Below, piece after piece: positions 1-6,639 of a stretch of DNA of 16,623 nt; position 1 is the stretch's first letter, and each line of letters opens with the position of its first letter. Both the position numbers and the translations under genes were made by a program. Source of the stretch: PKWO01 sp036384915 (GTDB taxonomy: Bacteria; Pseudomonadota; Gammaproteobacteria; Burkholderiales; Burkholderiaceae_D); assembly GCA_036384915.1 (NCBI GenBank), contig DASVLJ010000065.1:1-16623 (forward strand). Direction: 5' to 3'. The notes beneath the pieces are model-generated. The model saw nothing but the letters and a program-made list of their open reading frames with translations. It was not told the DNA's origin and searched no databases.

Positions 1-80
1 TTCGTTGTCGAAAGGGTTAGGTTACGTCCTGCCAGCGGGATTGCTCCCTGCGCCGCTTGGCCTTACTGCCGCTTCAGCCG

Positions 81-134
81 CTCAGGGGTGGGGGAATTTG
101 ACCCGGCCAGATGTGGAGGAATTTGACTGGCCAA
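81..134. mobile_element. Probable terminus of an IS21-family-like insertion sequence
   Basis: Two imperfect tandem copies of a motif of the form TGGxGGAATTTGACxxGGCCA lie 25 bp apart; their AATTTGAC cores are at 95-102 and 120-127. Multiple short terminal repeats of this kind are typical of IS21-family ends, so this could be the right end of an element extending left of the window. No transposase coding is recognisable in bases 1-80. The recombinase reading frame starts inside this motif, which suggests the insertion removed its 5' part. The family assignment is from memory of terminal repeat style and is uncertain. Confidence 0.4.
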
Positions 135-842
135 CGGGGGCTGTTTCGCCGCAAATTGATCGCGACCAATCCGCTGGAGAGGCTGCATTTGGAAATACGC
201 CTACCTAAGCGGCTGCCTCGGAATCTGCAGACAAGTGAAATCCGCAAGCTGGTTGCCATCGCCCCTGAATGCATCAACCGCTCTCCGCACGAAACGCATA
301 AGACATTCCGGCAAAGAGAGTTGTGGGATTTGCTGACTGCCAGGCTGGCAATCGAAGTAATGACCTTGACCGGAGTACGGGTGGGCGAGTTGGTCAAGCT
401 GCGTTGGTCGGATATCGACCAAGCGCTGCATCAGATGAAGATCAACGGCAAGGGAAATCGGGAAAGGCAGGTCTCGTTTCCGGACCCCGTTACGTTAGAC
501 AGGTTGCATGCATACCGGGAACAGGTGTCGCTCCGATTCCAAGCCGCCAATGCCCTATTCGTCAATGGGCTCGGACGCTCGGCGAACGAACAATACGTTC
601 GGCGTGTTGTACGCAAATTCGCAGAGGCCGCCGAATTGGACCGGCGCATCACTCCCCACATGCTTCGCCATACGGCAGCCACACAGTTGCTGGAAGCGGG
701 CCTGGATATCCGATTCGTCCAGAAATTGCTTGGACACGCCAGCATCACAACCACGGAAATATACACGCATGTTGCCGATCAGAAGCTACGTGCCGAAATC
801 CGCCGCGTCAACATCAGGGAGAGGTTGGAAATGCAGCGATAA
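111..842 (+). CDS. Tyrosine recombinase (phage integrase family), N-terminally truncated
   Basis: The protein (243 aa) carries a complete tyrosine recombinase catalytic domain, the fold that cuts and rejoins DNA through a phosphotyrosine. The visible catalytic set is Arg90 (TGVRVGEL), Lys114 (GKGNRER), His183 and Arg186 (HMLRH), His209 (LLGHAS) and nucleophile Tyr218 (EIYTHV). XerC/XerD-like relatives are about 300 aa and have a core-binding domain of about 100 residues in front; here only about 40 residues precede the catalytic domain. The frame is closed by TGA at 99-101, and ATG 111 lies inside the IS-end-like motif, so the N terminus was probably lost to an insertion. It may therefore be inactive or act only with a partner. 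Its stop codon (840-842) lies inside a 17-bp dyad that recurs inverted at 3586-3602. Base composition is lower in GC than the core genes. Confidence 0.85.
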   Translation: MWRNLTGQRGLFRRKLIATNPLERLHLEIRLPKRLPRNLQTSEIRKLVAIAPECINRSPHETHKTFRQRELWDLLTARLAIEVMTLTGVRVGELVKLRWSDIDQALHQMKINGKGNRERQVSFPDPVTLDRLHAYREQVSLRFQAANALFVNGLGRSANEQYVRRVVRKFAEAAELDRRITPHMLRHTAATQLLEAGLDIRFVQKLLGHASITTTEIYTHVADQKLRAEIRRVNIRERLEMQR

Positions 843-854
843 CTAGGAATTATC
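838..854 (+). repeat. Left copy of 17-bp inverted site GATAACTAGGAATTATC
   Basis: This is a small dyad: arms GATAA and TTATC around a 7-bp spacer CTAGGAA. That is the arms-plus-short-spacer layout of tyrosine recombinase crossover sites. It overlaps the recombinase stop codon. The same sequence occurs in inverted orientation at 3586-3602 with one mismatch. Its use as a recombination site is inference. Confidence 0.6.
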
Positions 855-907
855 CTGTCCGAGCCGTGCTCGAACCGCCGGCAATTTCATCAAATAGGGT
901 TAGCGCA

Positions 908-2101
908 ATGGATTTTCTTGAAGACGATTATGATGCAATCAACTCCGAATATTTCCAGGAAGTTCGTTTGGGTGGCCCGTTTCTCGATCCTTCTGGATGG
1001 CTGGATACAGCATCAGATGCACTAGCGCTGTTACCTCCGCATCAATTCGACTCCAGCAGACTCCAATCCTATTACGGAGATCTTTCAGATCATCTTGGCG
1101 CTCCCAAGGACAAGTTGCGAGAGCTACTTGAGACATGGGATGAATGCACCTATAGCATGGACAATCTAACGATTTGCCAATCAGCGACTGCTGCTTCTTT
1201 GTTGGTGCTGGCATTCCTGAAGAGCACAGGAATTCGCAGCGTTCTATTTGAATCGCCTTGTTATTACGCCAGTCTAGAACAATGTCATAACCTTGGGATG
1301 TACGCGCGACGTATTCGAACCAGCGAAGCGGACAACTACAAACTGACCATAAACGAAGCCTTTTTGGATGGCGCCAGTCCATGCGCCCTATGGCTTACAC
1401 AACCGCGTATTGGGCTGGGGAGCGACCAAGACGCAGTCCATGTTCGCCACATGTTGGAAATGCTGCCGGCTGATGGTTTTCTCGTCCTCGATGAAGCCGT
1501 TGAACAATGCTTTCCGAGCATCTTACGTGAACTAAATCCTTCTCAAATGAGTCGTGTGATTAAAATTCGAAGTATGTTGAAGCCATGCGGCCTGAACGGC
1601 ATTCGCATCTCGTTTGTTTTACACAACGAAAAGTATCGCAAGAACTTCGCGCAGATCCTCGAACTCTACAATCCGACCATTGACTGTTTCAGCCTCAGCT
1701 ACGCGATGCAAATTGCCGAACGCCCCTTGGCTTTCAAGGCAATGCTAGATGCTGCGCGATTGCAGACCAGTTCCTTGGCAAAGCGCGCAGCTGCCCTAGC
1801 CGATGGCTCACATATCCTTGTCCATCAACTCGTTACTGGTTACATAGGCTCTCTCGCTATTGACTTGGGGACGCGAACAGTCGATGACTATATGACGAAA
1901 AGGCGTGAGCTATTACTTCAATGTCGGAATCATCGCTTGCCCGTCATTCTGGGCGCCAGCATGCATTTCCCACTCGACCCACAACGCGAATATGTGCGCC
2001 TGAATTTCTTCAATCGAGAGCATCATATATTGGGAGGAGTGGAAAAACTCATGGCCATTTCCAATCTTATATATCACGACCGAGTATTCCATGCAAGATA
2101 G
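908..2101 (+). CDS. Fold-type-I PLP-dependent enzyme, aminotransferase class I/II-like
   Basis: The protein (397 aa) has the layout of class I/II aminotransferases, which use pyridoxal phosphate to move amino groups or cleave amino acids; the substrate is unknown. Visible landmarks are the cofactor-ring Asp195 in VLDEAV, the Schiff-base Lys225 in RSMLKPCGLNGIRISF, and Arg364 in VRLNF, the usual carboxylate-binding Arg. The segment where relatives have NPxNPTG reads QPRIGLG (165-171), so the usual cofactor-contacting Asn is not evident. The small domain (about 285-397) is present and the length is typical. ATG 908 is chosen because the family N terminus follows it; the reading frame runs open further upstream but overlaps the recombinase. 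The ribosome site is weak. Its 3' end overlaps the convergent gene by 35 bp. GC content is lower than the core genome, suggesting transfer. Confidence 0.75.
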   Translation: MDFLEDDYDAINSEYFQEVRLGGPFLDPSGWLDTASDALALLPPHQFDSSRLQSYYGDLSDHLGAPKDKLRELLETWDECTYSMDNLTICQSATAASLLVLAFLKSTGIRSVLFESPCYYASLEQCHNLGMYARRIRTSEADNYKLTINEAFLDGASPCALWLTQPRIGLGSDQDAVHVRHMLEMLPADGFLVLDEAVEQCFPSILRELNPSQMSRVIKIRSMLKPCGLNGIRISFVLHNEKYRKNFAQILELYNPTIDCFSLSYAMQIAERPLAFKAMLDAARLQTSSLAKRAAALADGSHILVHQLVTGYIGSLAIDLGTRTVDDYMTKRRELLLQCRNHRLPVILGASMHFPLDPQREYVRLNFFNREHHILGGVEKLMAISNLIYHDRVFHAR

Positions 2102-3581
2102 AACGTGCTCTGCTGATCGTGCGGACCGTGACATCCAGACGAAGCTGGACCATGAAGCGCAAGAAGTGGTCACCGGGAAGCATGGTCATCAACTTGAGCT
2201 CGTAAGCTTTTCGGTCTTTCGTTAGTCCAACCGACAACGCAAACGCAGAGAGGTCGCCTGGTTCGGCCTGCACACGGCGCGTATTGTCTGTCTCGCTCTT
2301 TCTTGATCGAGTGGTCAATGACTTATTTGTCTCAAATCGCAGCTTCTGAATTTCGAGACTAACCCGAGTGCACACCAACAGGGCGATAAATGGCGCCAAA
2401 TCACCGATCGCCTTGGCAACGAGAGTTAGCTCGGCTGGCGAGTTATGCGGCACAAGACGCGTTATTTCGGTAGTCGAATTGTCGAACCAATGCGCAAGCT
2501 CAGCCAGGTAAAAGCTGCGATCGAGTGGTCCGTTGACCAGTAGCGTCAATTCCTTGGCATACAGCTCACAAAGCTCGCTCTGTAGCGCAACCTGATCTTC
2601 AAGAAGTCGAGCTAGCGTCGTTTGAATCCCCAGCAAAGGGCGTAATAAAAGAGCCGAAATCTCCCGATCCTCATGCTCGAGTCGTCCCGCCAGCTCAGCT
2701 GCCACTGTTTGGAGACGCCAAAGAGAAAACACTAGTAATTTATCATTGTCAAAAAGGTGGAGCAAAAAATCCACAAAATCATTAAATGTAGAAATAAAGC
2801 TGCTCGGCATCCATATTAGCTCCTCCCAAGCGCTGACCGATAAGCAAATATCGAACTCGTCGCTCATCAAAGCATTCTCTGCGTCGAAATAGTACAGAAC
2901 GCGGAACACATCAACGGCCGACAAGCGGGACTCGGAGGCAATTCGGCCTATGTATTGCCCGCGGTTGTCCATCTCATCTGGAGTTGGTGTTGGCAGTCCC
3001 CGTAGCTCCGCATCCACCTGATTGGCAACAATACCGAAATTGCTCGCAATAGTACCAATCTCCAATATAGTTCCAACAAAACGGCAGCCCAGCACCAGCG
3101 ATGACTCCAACAATTTATTCGACGTGATGCAATCGACGAAGGTGCATTCAAAAAAACGACAGGACTTAATAAGCAATTTCGAGAAGTCACAATTCCGGAA
3201 CTCAACATGCCGAAACTCTGTTTCGGTGATTGCCATATCTCGAAACGAGCAGCCATCTATTTTCCCTCCACTGAAGAAAGTGCTGGAAATTGCACCGTCG
3301 GAGAATTTGGAATCGGTCAGACTACATTCGGTAAAAATGCAATCCTTGAAGTCCACGTTGGTGAAGTCAGCTTGGTAAGAGCTGGCATGCCTGAACTTCG
3401 AGGCCACAATATTGCACTTATTGAAATTGTGACGAATCCCGATCTCACCTGTAATCACGCACAACTTGATCTCTTTCGCCTCAAAGCTAATTTGCTTAAT
3501 CAGAGAGAAATTGAGATCACATCCGATTGGTCGGACCGCAATTAATTCCGGTTCTGTGGCTGGCAAGTATTTTTCGACCAT
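2067..3581 (-). CDS. Pentapeptide-repeat protein with long helical C-terminal region
   Basis: The protein (504 aa) has two parts. Residues about 52-170 show a five-residue periodicity (e.g. DFTNV DFKDC IFTEC SLTDS KFSDG, later EFRNC DFSKL), the hallmark of the pentapeptide-repeat right-handed beta helix, here rich in Cys and Phe at the stacking positions. Residues about 210-504 are predicted-helix-like, with hydrophobic stretches (e.g. 262-287, 395-405) but no clear transmembrane helix or catalytic motif that I recognise. Pentapeptide proteins serve varied roles, including gyrase protection, scaffolding and effector sensing; none can be assigned here. ATG 3581 is preceded by AGGA about 10 nt upstream, lying inside the inverted repeat copy at 3586-3602. 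It converges on and overlaps the aminotransferase-like gene. Low GC suggests acquired DNA. Confidence 0.7.
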   Translation of the reverse strand: MVEKYLPATEPELIAVRPIGCDLNFSLIKQISFEAKEIKLCVITGEIGIRHNFNKCNIVASKFRHASSYQADFTNVDFKDCIFTECSLTDSKFSDGAISSTFFSGGKIDGCSFRDMAITETEFRHVEFRNCDFSKLLIKSCRFFECTFVDCITSNKLLESSLVLGCRFVGTILEIGTIASNFGIVANQVDAELRGLPTPTPDEMDNRGQYIGRIASESRLSAVDVFRVLYYFDAENALMSDEFDICLSVSAWEELIWMPSSFISTFNDFVDFLLHLFDNDKLLVFSLWRLQTVAAELAGRLEHEDREISALLLRPLLGIQTTLARLLEDQVALQSELCELYAKELTLLVNGPLDRSFYLAELAHWFDNSTTEITRLVPHNSPAELTLVAKAIGDLAPFIALLVCTRVSLEIQKLRFETNKSLTTRSRKSETDNTRRVQAEPGDLSAFALSVGLTKDRKAYELKLMTMLPGDHFLRFMVQLRLDVTVRTISRARSILHGILGRDI

Positions 3582-3585
3582 GGAT

Positions 3586-3602
3586 GGTAATTCCTAGTTA
3601 TC
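3586..3602 (-). repeat. Right copy of 17-bp inverted site, GATAACTAGGAATTACC on - strand
   Basis: This matches the site at 838-854 in 16 of 17 positions, in opposite orientation. Similarity stops abruptly outside the 17 bp. Four bases separate it from the start codon of the pentapeptide-repeat gene, and its AGGA may act as that gene's ribosome binding site. Confidence 0.6.
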
Positions 3603-3718
3603 AATTAAAAGTAAGTCTTAACCATATAGCACGTCAATTTGCAGCATAACATTGAAATTCATCAATAAAACCTGCTCGACACAAAATGTTATTTTTAACA
3701 ACATCGGAATTTGGGTCG

Positions 3719-4373
3719 ATCAGCATAAGGGGTAGCCAGAAGGCTACGCCCCTTGCCACACCACCCGGCATGCGGGTCCGCACCGGGCGGTTGGAGTAGT
3801 TAAGTGACGGGCTTGTGCTGCTGCTGGCTCGATTGCCTGGGGTTGCCGGTCTCCGATTCGGCAAAGCTGGTTTTCTCGCTGCCATGACTGGTCTGGCTTC
3901 ACCCCATTTGCCATACTGGCGAGCTTCGCTGATGCGAACATCTGAGACGCTCCATCTCTGATAATCGGAAGACTACCCCTCCTATTCCCTCGGCCCTTCA
4001 TCGACGGTTTCCAGCCTCCCCGGCGACGCCCTCGACTACTACGACCTCCGCTGACTTCTCGCTCCAGCTTGCGCCATCGCCCTTTCAGGCATGAGGCGAG
4101 ATCTCCCATTGGGTAAGGGTCGCACTCCTTCACCGCGCAACCGCCGGATCTACGCCACCTCGCCTTGATCACGAGAGCTTCGCGGTGTTTAGCCCGCTCG
4201 CCCTGCTTGGCAGCGCCTTCTATCCGGTTCTTGTTCATCCGCTCGCGGTTTATGTTCCGCGCTTCCTTCCCACGTTCTTCGGTCGCCCTCACGCAGTTGC
4301 GCTTCACTTCGTTCGCGGTGATCAACTTACGGCGGGATTTCCACCCGCAGGAGTGCGCCCATGCTGGGCGCAC
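3719..4373 (-). mobile_element. ORF-less group II intron, bacterial class C type
   Basis: Read on the - strand, the element begins GTGCGCCC, whose complement closes a perfect 8-bp hairpin (4353-4373), followed by a GCGGG/CCCGC hairpin at 4332-4348. This is the 5' order of class C introns such as that of Oceanobacillus iheyensis. A conserved domain III-like block reading GAAGTCAGCGGAGGTCGTAG lies at 4039-4058. Domain V is at 3760-3791: a 9-bp stem with a G-U pair, a 3' TG bulge and a short upper helix. A domain VI hairpin follows at 3727-3754. The 3' end is set at 3719 (GAT) by analogy and may be off by several bases. Domain IV (about 3792-4036) is only about 245 nt and has no reverse transcriptase, so mobility would need a maturase in trans. 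The insertion point, right after a terminator T-run, is the class C habit. Confidence 0.8.
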
Positions 4374-4380
4374 CAAAAAC

Positions 4381-4416
4381 AAAAGGCCCGGAAGCAAAGC
4401 TTCCAGGCCTTTTTTG
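4381..4416 (-). terminator. Rho-independent terminator of tRNA-Pro
   Basis: On the - strand the sequence reads AAAAGGCC-t-GGAAGC-ttt-GCTTCC-g-GGCCTTTT, then GTTTTTG. The GC-rich stem with a T-run lies just behind the tRNA gene. The + strand also has a T-run after the stem, so it may work both ways. The group II intron begins immediately after its T-run. Confidence 0.85.
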
Positions 4417-4423
4417 ACAATCT

Positions 4424-4500
4424 TGGTCGGAGTACAAGGATTCGAACCTTGGACCCCCTGCTCCCAAAGCAGGTGCGCTACCGGGCTGCGCTACACTCCG
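4424..4500 (-). tRNA. tRNA-Pro (anticodon TGG)
   Basis: The - strand folds into a 77-nt cloverleaf. The acceptor stem begins CGGAGTG and pairs with the 3' TACTCCG. The D arm includes GTAGCGCAGCCCGGTAGCGC. The anticodon arm is CTGCT-TTGGGAG-CAG with anticodon TGG, and the T arm contains GGTTCGAATCC. CCA (4424-4426) is encoded. It closely resembles the E. coli proline tRNA for CCA/CCN codons. It sits between phoB and its own terminator, on the same strand as phoB, with a TATAAT box just upstream. Confidence 0.95.
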
Positions 4501-4509
4501 AAGACAACT

Positions 4510-4515
4510 ATTATA
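4510..4515 (-). promoter_or_regulatory. -10 box of tRNA-Pro promoter (TATAAT)
   Basis: A perfect TATAAT on the - strand ends ten bases before the tRNA 5' end, which fits a start a few bases before the mature tRNA. No good -35 hexamer is seen at 16-18 bp; that position holds a GC dyad instead (4524-4539, CGGACC-GGTC-GGTCCG), which could also end phoB transcription weakly, although no T-run follows. Confidence 0.6.
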
Positions 4516-4570
4516 GCCGATTACGGACCGACCGGTCCGATTTCAGCCCAATTTCGATACAGGAAGGAAA

Positions 4571-5278
4571 TCAGGACGCCGACGCCGGGCCTTGTTCGCC
4601 TTTCAACATGTAACCGACACTGCGCACCGTCTTGATTGCATTCCCGGCGCCGCCCAGCGATTTGCGCAGGCGCATGATGTGCACGTCGACCGTGCGCTCC
4701 TCGAAAAAGGCGTGGTCGCCCCAGACTTTGTCGAGCAATTGGGCGCGCGAGAACACGCGCTCCGGGTGCTGGATCATGAAGCGCAAGAGCTTGAATTCGG
4801 CTGGGCCGAGCTCGATCGGGCTGCCTTGCACCAGCACCATGTGGCGCTCGTCGTCCAGCGTGATGGCGCCGACGGTCTGCGGCTGCACCGCATCCTGCTG
4901 CACGTGGCGGCGCAGCACGGCATTGATGCGTGCGACGAGTTCGCGCGGCGAAAACGGCTTGGTGACGTAGTCGTCGGCGCCGGCGTTCAGGCCCTTGACC
5001 TTGTCTTCGTCAAGGCCTTTGGCGGTCAGCATGATGACCGGCAGTGTGGCTGTGCCGGGTTCGTTGCGCCAGTCGTTCAACAAGCCGATGCCGGACTGGT
5101 CGGGCAGCATCCAGTCGAGCAGGACCAGGCGCGGCAAGGCTTGCGCCGCGAACTGGCGCGCCTGCGCGGCGTTGCTGGCGATGTCGACGGTAAAGCCCTC
5201 GGCGATCAGGGTGTAGCGCAGCAGCTCGGCAATGCCGGGCTCGTCTTCGACTACCAGAATGGTATTGCTGGCTTTCAT
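4571..5278 (-). CDS. phoB: PhoB-type response regulator
   Basis: The protein (235 aa) is an OmpR/PhoB-family two-component regulator that, when phosphorylated, binds promoters, classically those of phosphate-starvation genes. The receiver domain (about 5-122) has the acidic pair Glu11-Asp12, phospho-acceptor Asp55 (LLDWMLPD), Thr85 and Lys107 (TKPF). The winged-helix domain (about 130-230) contains the PhoB-like stretch HPERVFSRAQLLDKVWGDH followed by RTVDVHIMRLRKSL. Its ATG overlaps the glmM stop as ATGA, so the two are translationally coupled. No phoR kinase, phoU or pst transporter follows; the tRNA-Pro and the accessory region come next. PhoB is the best subfamily match, but the absence of pho/pst neighbours leaves some doubt. 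Confidence 0.88.
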   Translation of the reverse strand: MKASNTILVVEDEPGIAELLRYTLIAEGFTVDIASNAAQARQFAAQALPRLVLLDWMLPDQSGIGLLNDWRNEPGTATLPVIMLTAKGLDEDKVKGLNAGADDYVTKPFSPRELVARINAVLRRHVQQDAVQPQTVGAITLDDERHMVLVQGSPIELGPAEFKLLRFMIQHPERVFSRAQLLDKVWGDHAFFEERTVDVHIMRLRKSLGGAGNAIKTVRSVGYMLKGEQGPASAS

Positions 5279-6615
5279 GTACGCAAGGTATCGGCGATAC
5301 GATGCGCCATGGAATCGGCCAGGCTCGCATCTTCGGCTTCCACCATGACGCGTATCAGCGGTTCGGTACCCGAGGCGCGGATCAGCACGCGGCCATTGTC
5401 GCCCAACTCCGATTCCGCCGCGGCCTTTTCCTTCATCAACGCGGCGTTGGCTTGCCAGTCATAGCCCTTGGTCACCTTGACGTTGACCAGGGTTTGCGGG
5501 AACAGCTGCATGCCGGCCATGCATTCGGGCAGGGTCTTGCCGCTGCGCTTCAAGGCCGAGAGCACTTGCAGCGCCGAGACGATGCCGTCGCCGGTAGTGT
5601 GTTTGTCGAGGAACAGCAGATGGCCCGAGCCCTCGCCGCCCAATTGCCAGCCGCGCTCCTGCAGCACTTCGAGCACATAGCGGTCGCCGACCTTGGCACG
5701 CGCAAAACCCACGCCCATGCGCTTGAAAGCGACTTCGAGCGCCATATTGGTCATCAAGGTGCCGACCGCGCCGGGCACGGGGCCGATGGTGAGGCGGTCC
5801 TTGACCATCACGTAAAGCAATTCGTCGCCGTTGTAGATGCGGCCGGCGGCGTCCACCATGAGCAAGCGGTCCGCATCGCCGTCGAGCGCGATGCCGAGAT
5901 CGGCATGCTGGTCCTTGACCGCTTCGGCCAAGGCTTCGGGCGCGGTGGCGCCGAAGCCGTCGTTGATGTTCAAGCCGTTGGGTTGCGTGCCGATGGACAC
6001 GACTTCGGCGCCAAGTTCATGAAAGACGTCCGGCGCGATGTGATAAGCCGCGCCGTGCGCACAATCGACCACGATCTTCAAGCCGCGCAGGTCGAGCTCG
6101 TTGGGAAAGGTACTCTTGCAAAATTCGATGTAACGGCCGCGCGCATCGTCAAGCCGCCTGGCCTTGCCGAGCTTTTCCGAGGCGACGCAGACGATGGGAT
6201 CGTCCAGCAGCGCTTCGATGGCCGACTCGACTGCATCGGGCAGCTTGCTGCCGCCTTCGGAAAAAAACTTGATGCCGTTGTCTTGATAGGGATTGTGCGA
6301 AGCCGAAATCACCACCCCGGCCGACAGGCGCAGCGCACGCGTCAGGTAGGCGATGGCGGGAGTGGGCATCGGCCCCGCCAGCATCACATCCACCCCGGCG
6401 GCGGAAAAGCCTGCTTCCAGGCTGGCTTCGAGCATGTATCCCGAAATGCGGGTGTCTTTGCCGATCAATACCGTGGGCTTGCTCGCACTTCCCGACCTTG
6501 ATTTGACCAACACGCGCCCGGCCGCGTAGCCCAGGCGCATGACGAAGTCGGGAGTAATGGGGGCAACGCCTACGCGGCCGCGCACGCCGTCCGTGCCGAA
6601 ATATTTACGTGTCAT
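5275..6615 (-). CDS. glmM: Phosphoglucosamine mutase
   Basis: GlmM interconverts glucosamine-6-phosphate and glucosamine-1-phosphate in the cytoplasm, feeding UDP-GlcNAc for peptidoglycan and lipopolysaccharide. At 446 aa it has the normal length. It begins KYFGTDGVRG, carries the phosphoserine loop ISASHNP (Ser106), the magnesium loop DGDADR (Asp245, 247, 249), the sugar-binding loop GGEGSGHLLF (Glu328, Ser330) and the phosphate-binding loop RASGTEPLIRVM near 413-424. It lies 24 bp downstream of folP on the same strand, the order also found in many proteobacteria, and overlaps phoB by 4 bp at its end. Confidence 0.97.
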   Translation of the reverse strand: MTRKYFGTDGVRGRVGVAPITPDFVMRLGYAAGRVLVKSRSGSASKPTVLIGKDTRISGYMLEASLEAGFSAAGVDVMLAGPMPTPAIAYLTRALRLSAGVVISASHNPYQDNGIKFFSEGGSKLPDAVESAIEALLDDPIVCVASEKLGKARRLDDARGRYIEFCKSTFPNELDLRGLKIVVDCAHGAAYHIAPDVFHELGAEVVSIGTQPNGLNINDGFGATAPEALAEAVKDQHADLGIALDGDADRLLMVDAAGRIYNGDELLYVMVKDRLTIGPVPGAVGTLMTNMALEVAFKRMGVGFARAKVGDRYVLEVLQERGWQLGGEGSGHLLFLDKHTTGDGIVSALQVLSALKRSGKTLPECMAGMQLFPQTLVNVKVTKGYDWQANAALMKEKAAAESELGDNGRVLIRASGTEPLIRVMVEAEDASLADSMAHRIADTLRT

Positions 6616-6639
6616 GTTGTTCTGCTGTTGCTGTTCAAT

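Noticed and set aside
323..907. In-frame upstream extension of the aminotransferase-like gene
   Set aside because: This part overlaps the recombinase in another frame and has no family similarity; the enzyme begins naturally at ATG 908.
3744..4397. A 217-codon open frame on the - strand over the intron
   Set aside because: It coincides with the group II intron ribozyme, has an arginine-rich odd composition and no similarity to reverse transcriptase; it also runs through the terminator. Taken as a chance frame in structured RNA.
3600..4500. Island attachment site by duplication of the tRNA-Pro 3' end
   Set aside because: I looked for a second copy of the tRNA T-arm/CCA end within bases 1-4400 and saw none, so tRNA-targeted integration of the accessory region is not supported here.
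4165..4635. Open frames on the + strand across the tRNA-Pro
   Set aside because: They cross the tRNA, its terminator and the intron, and carry no recognisable protein pattern.
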